Below the pieces are notes generated by a model. The model searched no databases. It had not been told where the DNA came from and saw only the letters and a list, made by a program, of their open reading frames with translations. Positions 1 to 4,707 of a stretch of DNA of 6,516 nt are shown here, piece by piece (position 1 is the stretch's first letter; every line of letters begins with the position of its first letter). Both the position numbers and the translations under genes were made by a program. The DNA lies in the NCBI GenBank assembly GCA_030673005.1, contig DAOVFI010000140.1, forward strand, positions 1 through 6,516, given 5' to 3'. This DNA comes from Planctomycetales bacterium. Lineage in GTDB: Bacteria > Planctomycetota > Phycisphaerae > SM23-33.

Positions 1-535
1 CATCGGTAATCGGCTCGAAACTCGTAACGTCCGTGGCCAGAACACGCACGGTAAGATATGCCGAATATGTTCCCTGGCTGAGGTAGCCGCGAACGGCGCT
101 TATGTCGGTCAAATTCGCCAGCGGGATGCTGACATTAAGAATTGCCAGCTGTTCCGGCGACATCGAGTCCGGAAAAACCACCTGTCGGCGTTCGACGTTT
201 CCGGCGTCGCCGTCGGGTTGAATCAGGACGATTTCGGCGATGTTAATCCGCCCGTCGCCGTTTGAGTCGCCAGTCCAGAGCGTCATTTCGCCGGCCCCGT
301 CGCCCGTGGCGGTAACAAGACCGGCCTTGCGCAAATCGGCGTCGATACTCATCATGGCGTACCTTGCCGAGGAGATCGACTCGATCATACTGTCGGAGTG
401 GCTCCAGGCGTGCGACAGAACGGCGCTGACAGTCGCCACCGACATGCCTACCAGCGAGGTTATGACAATCGCCATCAGCAATTCCGTAAGCGTAAATGCT
501 GTATGTACTATCGGATTGCCTTGTTTATTACTCAT
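1..535 (-). CDS. GspJ/PilW-like pseudopilin, 3' end outside the window
   Basis: The first 178 codons of a prepilin-like protein are visible, starting MSNKQGNPIVHTAFTLTELL and running open to the window edge. A class III prepilin signal is present: a short polar leader, cleavage expected at HTA|FTLTE, Glu at +5 of the mature protein, then a hydrophobic helix (LLMAIVITSLVGMSVATV). Position -1 is Ala rather than the usual Gly; Ala is tolerated by some prepilin peptidases. Around residues 45-70 come features typical of GspJ/PilW-type minor pseudopilins (SARYAMMSIDADLRKAGL), and near the edge the segment VLATDVTSFEP. In between, DSNGDGRINIAE reads as an EF-hand or dockerin-like calcium loop. The ATG overlaps the stop of the upstream pseudopilin gene by 8 bp (ATGAGTAA) and lacks a good Shine-Dalgarno sequence, so translational coupling is likely. 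The class assignment is by motif and gene order; whether the machine is a secretion system or a pilus cannot be told here. Confidence 0.85.
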   Translation of the reverse strand, partial: MSNKQGNPIVHTAFTLTELLMAIVITSLVGMSVATVSAVLSHAWSHSDSMIESISSARYAMMSIDADLRKAGLVTATGDGAGEMTLWTGDSNGDGRINIAEIVLIQPDGDAGNVERRQVVFPDSMSPEQLAILNVSIPLANLTDISAVRGYLSQGTYSAYLTVRVLATDVTSFEPITD

Positions 536-998
536 TTGCGTATGCCAGTCGTGAAAATTTGACCAGTTCCTGTCCGTGATAGCGGACTTCGACTGTAATT
601 CGCAGGAATGTTGCCGGGTCTGGCGGGCCTTGACCGGACACATAAACACCCTCGACAATCGCGCTTCGCGTCAGAGCCGTCGCAGCCGGGTCGTTCACGA
701 CTGCGCCGTCGAAGCCGGCTATGGTTCCTTCGGCCTCGGTGTAACCGTTGTAGTCGTCCATATCGTCCCATTTGCTCCGGCCAGTCTCGCCGGTCTCCGT
801 TCCGTCCGGGTCGCTGAACGGTTTGGAAAGTATCTCTTCGATCAGGTCCTGGGCGAGATTGACCGCCAGGGTCATCCGGGCGTCATGAGCGGTGTTCCCG
901 GCCCCTGCGGTAAATGGCACGACAATCGCACCGACCACTATCGCCAATACGACAGAAGCCAACAGCGCTTCCAGTAATGTGAAACCACCACCGGACAT
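528..998 (-). CDS. GspI/PilV-like pseudopilin
   Basis: This encodes a 156-residue minor pseudopilin, starting MSGGGFTLLEALLASVVLAI. The leader MSGGG, cleavage site G|F, Glu+5 and hydrophobic helix form a canonical prepilin N-terminus. The following LAVNLAQDLIEEILSKPFSDP is typical of GspI/PilV-like proteins, where the helix carries residues contacting other minor pseudopilins. The C-terminal part (residues 115-156) looks like a beta strand-rich head ending in a PilV-like stretch (LRITVEVRYHGQELVKFSRL). I prefer the ATG at 998 because it gives a short leader; an in-frame GTG at 1046 would add 16 residues, and neither has a strong ribosome-binding site (ACAGG lies about 9 nt before the ATG). 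Its stop overlaps the start of the GspJ-like gene. It should form a pseudopilus tip with that protein and a GspK-like partner not seen in this window. Confidence 0.85.
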   Translation of the reverse strand: MSGGGFTLLEALLASVVLAIVVGAIVVPFTAGAGNTAHDARMTLAVNLAQDLIEEILSKPFSDPDGTETGETGRSKWDDMDDYNGYTEAEGTIAGFDGAVVNDPAATALTRSAIVEGVYVSGQGPPDPATFLRITVEVRYHGQELVKFSRLAYANE

Positions 999-1060
999 TG
1001 CAGAAAACCTGTTTTCGTCTCTGAACAACCTTATTCGACTCCACACCGGCGATTCGCCGT

Positions 1061-1159
1061 TTAAAAGCCATCGCCTGCGACGACGAATCGCAGCCGCAGG
1101 TCGGAACGGAAGAGAGATTTCTCCAATCGCTCATAAGTGCGATTGGAGCCACGCAGCAT
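1061..1159 (-). CDS. possible small ORF between pseudopilin genes (32 aa)
   Basis: Between the third pilin gene and the GspI-like gene there is a short open frame, MLRGSNRTYERLEKSLFRSD... ending VVAGDGF and TAA. Codon choice (CTG, CGT, GGC, TCC, CGC) looks coding-like. The frame is the one left after the TGA of the upstream pilin gene and stays open back to that stop, adding a stretch such as VVPLFDFVGSTVI. It may therefore be a small gene (a GTG at 1165 is another possible start), or the decayed end of something longer. No family is recognised and the ribosome-binding site is poor (GGTGA very close to the ATG). An inverted repeat lies inside it. Confidence 0.2.
   Translation of the reverse strand: MLRGSNRTYERLEKSLFRSDLRLRFVVAGDGF
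1121..1148. repeat. perfect 10-bp inverted repeat (hairpin)
   Basis: The arms CTCCAATCGC (1121-1130) and GCGATTGGAG (1139-1148) are exact reverse complements around an 8-nt loop. The hairpin sits in the gap of about 230 bp between two pseudopilin genes. On the minus strand it is followed by AAATCTCTCTTCC, pyrimidine-rich but without a clean T-run, so a processing or mRNA-stability hairpin is as likely as a terminator. Confidence 0.6.
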
Positions 1160-1228
1160 AATCACCGTCGATCCGACAAAGTCGAAAAGCGGGACTACGC
1201 TACATTTCGTCCAATTTTGCCGGTATAT

Positions 1229-1735
1229 TCAGTAACTGAAATAAGTCCTGCCTTTATCATCCGTGCCGGGGCTGTCGGCCTTGAACGTCAGTGCGGACGG
1301 CTTGTACACCCATCCGTGACTGTTATCGCCGGCCACGGGGAATGCTTCGGCGTTACCGATTATCTGGACCGTGGTCTTCCCGTTTATCGGATTCTCCGGT
1401 ACATCCCGAAGATACGGGCCATAATCAAAACCGGGCGTACCCGGCGCAGCAGTTGCCCCGGAGACATTGGAAGCCATCGTCATGTGATTGATAAAGTCCG
1501 CCTCGGTAGGTGCGGCAGTGGGGTCGCAATTCGGATAACCGGGCGAAATACTGTAATGCTGAGCCTTGAAGACCGTCAGCTGTACACGAACGACGCGCAG
1601 GTCGTCTGCCATCATACTGGCCCGTGCAATTTCCGAGGCATTGGAAAATTTCGGTAGGACTATCGCGGCCAGAATACCTAGAATCAGCACCACGATCAGG
1701 ATTTCCACCAGAGTAAATGCTTTTTTATGACGCAT
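1229..1735 (-). CDS. GspG-like major-type pseudopilin, diverged third copy
   Basis: This encodes 168 residues, starting MRHKKAFTLVEILIVVLILG. The prepilin signal is KKA|FTLVE with Glu+5, again with Ala at -1. The long N-terminal helix (ILIVVLILGILAAIVLPKFS) matches GspG/type IV pilin families. The head has YGPYLRDVPENPINGK (about residues 112-127), comparable to the GPYL...P.NP signature of GspG-like proteins, then GWVYKPSALTFKADSPGTDDKG near the C-terminus, an area where GspG proteins bind calcium. The ATG at 1735 is chosen because it gives a 6-residue leader and has a good ribosome-binding site (GTGAAGGACGACGCA before it). The open frame extends 40 codons upstream, but that part overlaps the previous gene in another frame. 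It lies 25 bp after copy B and is clearly less similar to copies A and B than they are to each other. It may be a specialised pilin of the same machine. Confidence 0.88.
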   Translation of the reverse strand: MRHKKAFTLVEILIVVLILGILAAIVLPKFSNASEIARASMMADDLRVVRVQLTVFKAQHYSISPGYPNCDPTAAPTEADFINHMTMASNVSGATAAPGTPGFDYGPYLRDVPENPINGKTTVQIIGNAEAFPVAGDNSHGWVYKPSALTFKADSPGTDDKGRTYFSY

Positions 1736-1760
1736 TGCGTCGTCCTTCACCTTCGGTCGA

Positions 1761-2213
1761 TTACAAACCACTGTGAGCCGCGTCGTCTGCGTGGATCTGG
1801 CCGTTACTAGTGTTGTAACGCCATCCGTTAGTCCCGGCGCCCGGGACCGCACCATCGAACCTTACCGTGTTACCATTGGTGATAAACGGGTTGGTCGGGA
1901 ACTTCTGGAGATACGGGCCGAACGCGCCGGCTGCGTTAATCGTAGCGTCCAGGTCCGTCTTGCTGGTCAGGCGGGTAATGAAGTTGCCCGTGTCCGCCGC
2001 ACCGTTCTCGTCGATGTGCGGGAGTTTCTCCAGATGCTGGTGCTTGTACAGCTCGATCTGAGTACGGAGCGTCTGCAAGTCCGAAACCAGAGCGGAATTA
2101 CGGGCGTCATTGGACGCTTCAGTGAACTGCGGGATAACGATTGCAGCCAGGATGCCCAGAATAATTACGACAATCAGAATCTCGACCAGAGTAAAACCTG
2201 CTCTGTGATTCAT
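1761..2213 (-). CDS. GspG-like pseudopilin, tandem copy B
   Basis: This encodes 150 residues, starting MNHRAGFTLVEILIVVIILG. The prepilin site is RAG|FTLVE, followed by the hydrophobic assembly helix ending IVIPQFTEASNDAR, then an amphipathic helix (LVSDLQTLRTQIELYKHQHL) and a small head with GPYLQKFPTNPF and GTNGWRYNTSNGQIHADD. These resemble the major pseudopilin GspG (T2SG family), which polymerises into the periplasmic pseudopilus; a type IV pilin role is also possible. A GGAGATGGAACA sequence before the ATG is a fair ribosome-binding site. It differs from copy A at about 10 of 145 aligned residues, nearly all between residues 38 and 90 of the protein plus two near the C-terminus. It is separated from copy A by 104 bp holding a strong hairpin. 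Confidence 0.92.
   Translation of the reverse strand: MNHRAGFTLVEILIVVIILGILAAIVIPQFTEASNDARNSALVSDLQTLRTQIELYKHQHLEKLPHIDENGAADTGNFITRLTSKTDLDATINAAGAFGPYLQKFPTNPFITNGNTVRFDGAVPGAGTNGWRYNTSNGQIHADDAAHSGL
1771..1943. repeat. homogenised part of the pilin duplication, copy B
   Basis: This segment matches 2328-2500 base for base except at 1808, including 135 identical bases in a row from 1809. It encodes the C-terminal head of copy B. The rest of the gene, toward 2213, is much more diverged from its partner. Confidence 0.9.
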
Positions 2214-2254
2214 TGTTCCATCTCCGACTGACGTTACTACTTAACGAGCAATAC

Positions 2255-2297
2255 AAAAATTCGGATTCCCGGGCGCCGCCGCCGGCAGCGCCCGGAA
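2255..2297 (-). terminator. hairpin and T-run between pilin copies A and B, possible attenuator
   Basis: On the minus strand TTCCGGGCGC (2297-2288) pairs with GCGCCCGGGAA (2276-2266), allowing one bulged G, around an 11-nt GC-rich loop. Five T's follow at 2259-2255 after a 6-nt gap. This is intrinsic-terminator-like, but the spacing before the T-run makes full termination doubtful. Placed after the first pilin gene, it would fit partial termination or 3' end stabilisation, giving more of copy A than of later pilins. Confidence 0.45.
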
Positions 2298-2317
2298 ACC
2301 CGTCAATCTTCAGCCGT

Positions 2318-2764
2318 TTACAGAGCGCTGTGAGCCGCGTCGTCTGCGTGGATCTGGCCGTTACCAGTGTTGTAACGCCATCCGTTAGTCCCGGCGCCCG
2401 GGACCGCACCATCGAACCTTACCGTGTTACCATTGGTGATAAACGGGTTGGTCGGGAACTTCTGGAGATACGGGCCGAACGCGCCGGCTGCGTTAATCGT
2501 GGCGTCCACGTCCGTCTTGCCGGTCAGGCGGGCAATGAAGTTGCCCGTGTCCGCCGCACCGTTCTCGTCGAGGTGCGGGAGTATCTCCAGATGCTGGACC
2601 TTGTACAGCTCGATCTGGCTTCGGAGCGTCTGCAAGTCCGAAGTCAGGGCGGAATTACGGGCGTCGTTGGACGCTTCCGTAAACTGCGGGATCACGATTG
2701 CCGCCAGGATACCCAGAATGATCACGACAATCAGAATCTCGACCAATGTAAAACCAGTTCTCAT
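2318..2764 (-). CDS. GspG-like pseudopilin, tandem copy A (first of cluster)
   Basis: This encodes 148 residues, starting MRTGFTLVEILIVVIILGIL. The leader is four residues, cleavage expected at RTG|FTLVE, and Glu+5 is present. The mature helix (about 25 residues) is identical to copy B; the head carries GPYLQKFPTNPF and GTNGWRYNTGNGQIHADD as in GspG-type major pseudopilins. It has the best ribosome-binding site of the cluster (GGAGGAGAAGTT before ATG) and is the first gene downstream of the candidate c-di-GMP riboswitch, so it is probably the most highly expressed and the main structural subunit. No membrane, ATPase or secretin gene of the machine is in the window. Assignment to pseudopilus versus pilus is open; membership of the prepilin family is near certain. 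Confidence 0.93.
   Translation of the reverse strand: MRTGFTLVEILIVVIILGILAAIVIPQFTEASNDARNSALTSDLQTLRSQIELYKVQHLEILPHLDENGAADTGNFIARLTGKTDVDATINAAGAFGPYLQKFPTNPFITNGNTVRFDGAVPGAGTNGWRYNTGNGQIHADDAAHSAL
2328..2500. repeat. homogenised part of the pilin duplication, copy A
   Basis: This is the partner of 1771-1943 at a constant offset of 557 bp, with a single mismatch at 2365. Beyond 2501 the two copies differ at roughly 24 positions over about 255 bp. Confidence 0.9.
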
Positions 2765-2838
2765 AACTTCTCCTCCACTTTTCCTGTTGCTGACTCCACA
2801 AGAATGCTAAAAAACTTCCACATTAATTTCTCGTCCAT
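2761..2838 (-). CDS. possible 25-aa leader peptide overlapping the first pilin start
   Basis: A short frame beginning MDEKLMWKFFSILVESATG ends with TGA inside the ATGA at the start of pilin copy A, the arrangement seen in translationally coupled genes. An in-frame stop lies 7 codons upstream and no strong ribosome-binding site precedes either ATG (2838 or 2823). The pilin's own GGAGGA lies within the frame as GAG-GAG. No family is recognised. It could be chance; the exact four-base overlap is the only reason to list it. Confidence 0.15.
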   Translation of the reverse strand: MDEKLMWKFFSILVESATGKVEEKL

Positions 2839-3078
2839 GCCGTTTGCAGTCCGTCTTCAGGGGCAAAGGAAACCCAGGCCCCACAACACTGTCTCGTACA
2901 ACCGCCGCAACCCGCTACTACAACCGTTCCGGACTTTTCCTCCTTTCGCTTTACCTCCCTTCCTGAATAACTGGATCATGCTCCACCTGAACATTCTGCG
3001 TATCGACCACGCGACGGGGCGTCTTAACTAAAATGCAGGTAATTCAAGCAAAGGCTGAAAAAGGCGGATTGCGAGGGG
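2765..3078 (-). other. untranslated leader of the pilin cluster
   Basis: No convincing gene is seen here apart from the doubtful short frame at 2838. On the minus strand it includes two Shine-Dalgarno-like purine tracts (GGGAGGT and AAAGGAGGA, around 2940-2960) not followed by a start codon at usual distance, a weak hairpin GGGGC...GCCCC (about 2858-2884) and a T6 run at 2810-2815. It lies between the terminator-like hairpin and the first pilin gene, so it is probably a long 5' UTR. Confidence 0.45.
2771..2776 (-). promoter_or_regulatory. strong ribosome-binding site of pilin copy A
   Basis: GGAGGA lies 6 nt before the ATG. It is clearly stronger than the sites of the other genes in the window and fixes the start at 2764. 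Confidence 0.8.
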
Positions 3079-3102
3079 AAAACACCGGGGAAACTACCCG
3101 GC
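3079..3102 (-). terminator. terminator-like hairpin downstream of the riboswitch candidate
   Basis: On the minus strand GCCGGG (3102-3097) pairs with CCCGGT (3089-3084) across a 7-nt loop, followed by G and TTTT (3082-3079). The stem is GC-rich with an immediate short T-run, so intrinsic termination is plausible. Its place about 75 nt after the aptamer and well before the first pilin codon fits an expression platform. Confidence 0.45.
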
Positions 3103-3104
3103 AC

Positions 3105-3122
3105 AGCCCGTCGGAACGGGCT
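3105..3122. repeat. 7-bp hairpin with four-base loop
   Basis: AGCCCGT (3105-3111) and ACGGGCT (3116-3122) are exact reverse complements. On the minus strand the loop is TCCG, which may form a stable UNCG-type tetraloop. It abuts the terminator-like hairpin and could be part of the same regulatory platform, or a bidirectional end signal; the plus-strand side has only TTT. Confidence 0.55.
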
Positions 3123-3175
3123 TTAGAAACCCAAACGAAATAAAGACTCGTTCGGCGCCTCTTCGCCGGTGAAAA

Positions 3176-3300
3176 TCCCTTCGGCAATCCGGCTTTTCCC
3201 GAAGTCCTCCGGACAAACTCAAATTGCCTCTGAAGCACTTATCGGGACCCGTAACTTTGCGCCCCGTCGGGTTATTCCCGACGGGTTGCCCTTTCGGGGA
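3176..3300 (-). promoter_or_regulatory. candidate c-di-GMP-I (GEMM) riboswitch aptamer
   Basis: Read on the minus strand: AAAGGGCAACCC at 3294-3283, then a perfect 9-bp hairpin (CCCGTCGGG, loop AATAA, CCCGACGGG; 3285-3263), then GCGCAAAG (3262-3255) and TTACGGGTC (3254-3246), a variable arm, and finally GCCGGATTGCCG (3193-3182). This follows the order of GEMM-I conserved blocks: GGGCAAACC, first hairpin, ACGCAAAG, a RCGGGTCT-like block, and AGCCGGGTTGCC. The ends pair: GGCAA (3290-3286) with TTGCC (3187-3183), extended by TCCC with GGGA. Deviations are an AATAA loop instead of a GNRA tetraloop, one A fewer after GGGC, and GAAAAGCC where AUGGUAGCC is usual, so tetraloop docking may be absent. 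GEMM-I RNAs bind c-di-GMP and often control pilus and motility genes, which fits the pseudopilin cluster downstream. Covariance-model scoring was not possible here. Confidence 0.6.
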
Positions 3301-3374
3301 CAAACATCTTTCTTTCTTCATATCACGGCTGCGGGCGGGCGGGAGTCTACATTCACGATATGCAGAGACTTCTC

Positions 3375-3394
3375 GCCTGCGCGGAACCGCAGGC
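3375..3394. repeat. 7-bp palindromic hairpin downstream of birA
   Basis: GCCTGCG (3375-3381) and CGCAGGC (3388-3394) are exact reverse complements with a 6-nt loop. No T-run follows on the minus strand, so it is not a typical terminator. Confidence 0.5.
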
Positions 3395-3408
3395 CGCGCA
3401 ACACTTAC

Positions 3409-3437
3409 ACTGTAGAATACATTTCGCCGACAGGCAA
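3409..3437 (-). promoter_or_regulatory. weak sigma70-like promoter candidate for the pilin cluster
   Basis: On the minus strand TTGCCT (3437-3432) and TACAGT (3414-3409) are spaced by 17 bp, each matching 4 of 6 consensus bases. It would start a transcript near 3401, about 100 nt before the riboswitch candidate. Such matches occur by chance, and promoter consensus in this lineage is poorly known. Confidence 0.2.
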
Positions 3438-3492
3438 AATCTCGGTAGATATTTTCGCAATGAAATGACAGGCAGGCCGGACCAACAGACAG

Positions 3493-3569
3493 GTAGGCTG
3501 GGCCGGAGCGAAGCGAAGCCCCACCTTTTTGCTACCAAAGTGAAAGGTAGGCCTATCGGTCCAGCCTAC
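3493..3569. repeat. REP-like palindromic region overlapping the end of birA
   Basis: GTAGGCTGGGCC (3493-3504) and GGTCCAGCCTAC (3558-3569) are inverted repeats with one G-T type mismatch, enclosing a core GGAGCGAAGCGAAGCC. The right arm covers the last codons of birA. The first 30 bases match the palindrome at 4598-4634 (read on the other strand) at 25 of 30 positions, so both belong to one interspersed family. A neighbouring stretch (about 3468-3492) is rich in CAGACAGG/GGCAGG units. Confidence 0.7.
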
Positions 3570-4584
3570 TCAATATGGTTGAGGTAGCAGCCGGCAGGTA
3601 AAGGCGCTGTCCGTCGTCGGCCAGCAGGACCAACCCTTCGGCGGGACTGACATCGACGACCCGCCCGGCGAAGTGTTGACCGGCCGACATAACGGAAAGT
3701 CGGCGATTGATCATGCCGCAGCGCCTGCACCATTTCTCGTGCAGTTCGTCGGCGCCGTCGGACTGGAGGACGGCAACCCACCGATCCATCCTCACAAGCA
3801 CCGCCCGAAGAATCTCGATACGCTCCAGAGACAAGCCGCCGCCGACCGCCTCGGACAGGCAGGTCGCCGAACGAGAAACCTGCTTGACGGGCTTGTCCGG
3901 CGGCTCGAATGAGCTCGCCGAAGTCAGCATCTCGCGGGGTGGGGTTGCCAGGACGTTTATTCCGAACCCGATCACCACCTGCCGAATATCATCCGTCGCA
4001 CGAACCTCGACCAGTACCCCCGCCAGTTTCGCGCCATCAATAACAATGTCATTCGGCCAGTCCAGGGTCGGTTCGACACCGGCGGCTTGGGCGACTCCTT
4101 CGGCCACAGCCAGACCAGCGGCCAACGTCAACGCCTCGTGAGGCAATTCACACGCCTGCCGGTGCAGGAGCACGCTTGCCAGCACCGCTGAGCCGGGCGG
4201 GCTGAGCCACTTTCTCCCCAACCGGCCTCGCCCGGCGCGCTGATATTCCGCCGTTACCACCAAAGCCTGCCCGGCCGCCTGCTGCGCCGACGCAAAGGCT
4301 ACGTCATTGGTCGAATCTACCTCGTCGAAACAAATGACGTGCTGCCCGATATGCTTAACCGACAGGTCTCGCTCAATCAGATGCGCATCCATAACCGTCG
4401 GGCGAAGAAGACGAATACCCTGGGCCGGTGATCGCTCGAAACGATGACCACGCCGGTCCAATTCTGTCAGCGCCTCTTCAACCCGCCTGTGACCCGCATC
4501 CGTCGCCTTAAGCAATTGCTCCAGCGCAATGAAGTCCCCCTTGCATTCGTAAAGATATTCCAGGATTAGGTTAGCCAGTTTCAT
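3553..4584 (-). CDS. birA: biotin-[acetyl-CoA-carboxylase] ligase BirA
   Basis: This 343-residue protein activates biotin with ATP to biotinyl-AMP and attaches it to a lysine of the biotin carrier protein of acetyl-CoA carboxylase and related enzymes, in the cytoplasm. Residues 1-63 resemble a winged helix (LEQLLKATDAGHRRVEEALTEL, then GIRLL), as in bifunctional BirA, which also represses biotin genes. The catalytic domain shows STN at 91-93, the adenylate loop GRGRLGRKW at 118-126, DWPNDIVIDGAKLAGVLVE at 175-193 with the conserved Lys186, and GFGIN at 206-210. The C-terminal SH3-like domain covers about 300-335 (GRVVDVSPAEGLVLLADDG). It is slightly longer than the E. coli protein (321 residues). 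The ATG at 4584 has no clear ribosome-binding site and lies 13 nt after a strong palindrome. nadC and birA are neighbours in many bacteria; here a lipoprotein gene and a nadC remnant separate them. Confidence 0.95.
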   Translation of the reverse strand: MKLANLILEYLYECKGDFIALEQLLKATDAGHRRVEEALTELDRRGHRFERSPAQGIRLLRPTVMDAHLIERDLSVKHIGQHVICFDEVDSTNDVAFASAQQAAGQALVVTAEYQRAGRGRLGRKWLSPPGSAVLASVLLHRQACELPHEALTLAAGLAVAEGVAQAAGVEPTLDWPNDIVIDGAKLAGVLVEVRATDDIRQVVIGFGINVLATPPREMLTSASSFEPPDKPVKQVSRSATCLSEAVGGGLSLERIEILRAVLVRMDRWVAVLQSDGADELHEKWCRRCGMINRRLSVMSAGQHFAGRVVDVSPAEGLVLLADDGQRLYLPAATSTILSRLDR

Positions 4585-4597
4585 AACGCTGATAATT

Positions 4598-4634
4598 GTA
4601 GGCCGGGACTCCGCTTTGCTCCGTCCCGGCCTAC
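4598..4634. repeat. REP-like palindrome just upstream of birA
   Basis: GTAGGCCGGGAC (4598-4609) and GTCCCGGCCTAC (4623-4634) are perfect 12-bp inverted arms around a 13-nt loop TCCGCTTTGCTCC. It shares its core with the element at 3493. The stop codon of the nadC remnant lies within its right arm. No T-run follows on the minus strand, but so strong a stem 13 nt before the birA ATG could influence read-through or translation. Confidence 0.85.
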
Positions 4635-4693
4635 ATATTCGCTTCAGTTTCCATAGCGATATCCACCGCCCGCGCCGAGTGCGTCAGAGCGCC
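4631..4693 (-). pseudogene. 3' remnant of a second nadC
   Basis: On the minus strand this frame reads GALTHSARAVDIAMETEANM and TAG. The first 15 residues match the C-terminus of the intact nadC (GALTHSTRAVDIALE) at 13 positions. The DNA differs at about 11 of 45 bases, mostly silent third positions, so both versions evolved as working genes before this one decayed. Upstream the frame continues only as VGDRTC before meeting the lipoprotein stop codon at 4710-4708, so everything coding for the rest of the enzyme is missing. It lies where the true nadC end would be expected if nadC once directly preceded birA. Confidence 0.8.
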
Positions 4694-4707
4694 ACACGTC
4701 CGATCGC

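Noticed and set aside
1736..1855. N-terminal extension of the third pilin (start at 1855)
   Set aside because: It overlaps the end of pilin copy B out of frame, and the ATG at 1735 has a good ribosome-binding site and gives a normal prepilin leader.
2810..2815. T6 run in the pilin leader as an intrinsic terminator
   Set aside because: No GC-rich hairpin precedes it on the minus strand.
1773..3031. Two long plus-strand open frames with similar sequences (1773-2231 and 2213-3031)
   Set aside because: They are antisense shadows of the duplicated pilin genes; their similarity merely reflects the duplication, and the minus-strand frames carry clear prepilin signals and ribosome-binding sites.
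3044..3321. Minus-strand open frames of 64 and 75 codons in the riboswitch region
   Set aside because: They run through the conserved RNA blocks and hairpins, have no family resemblance, and RNA structure explains the sequence better.
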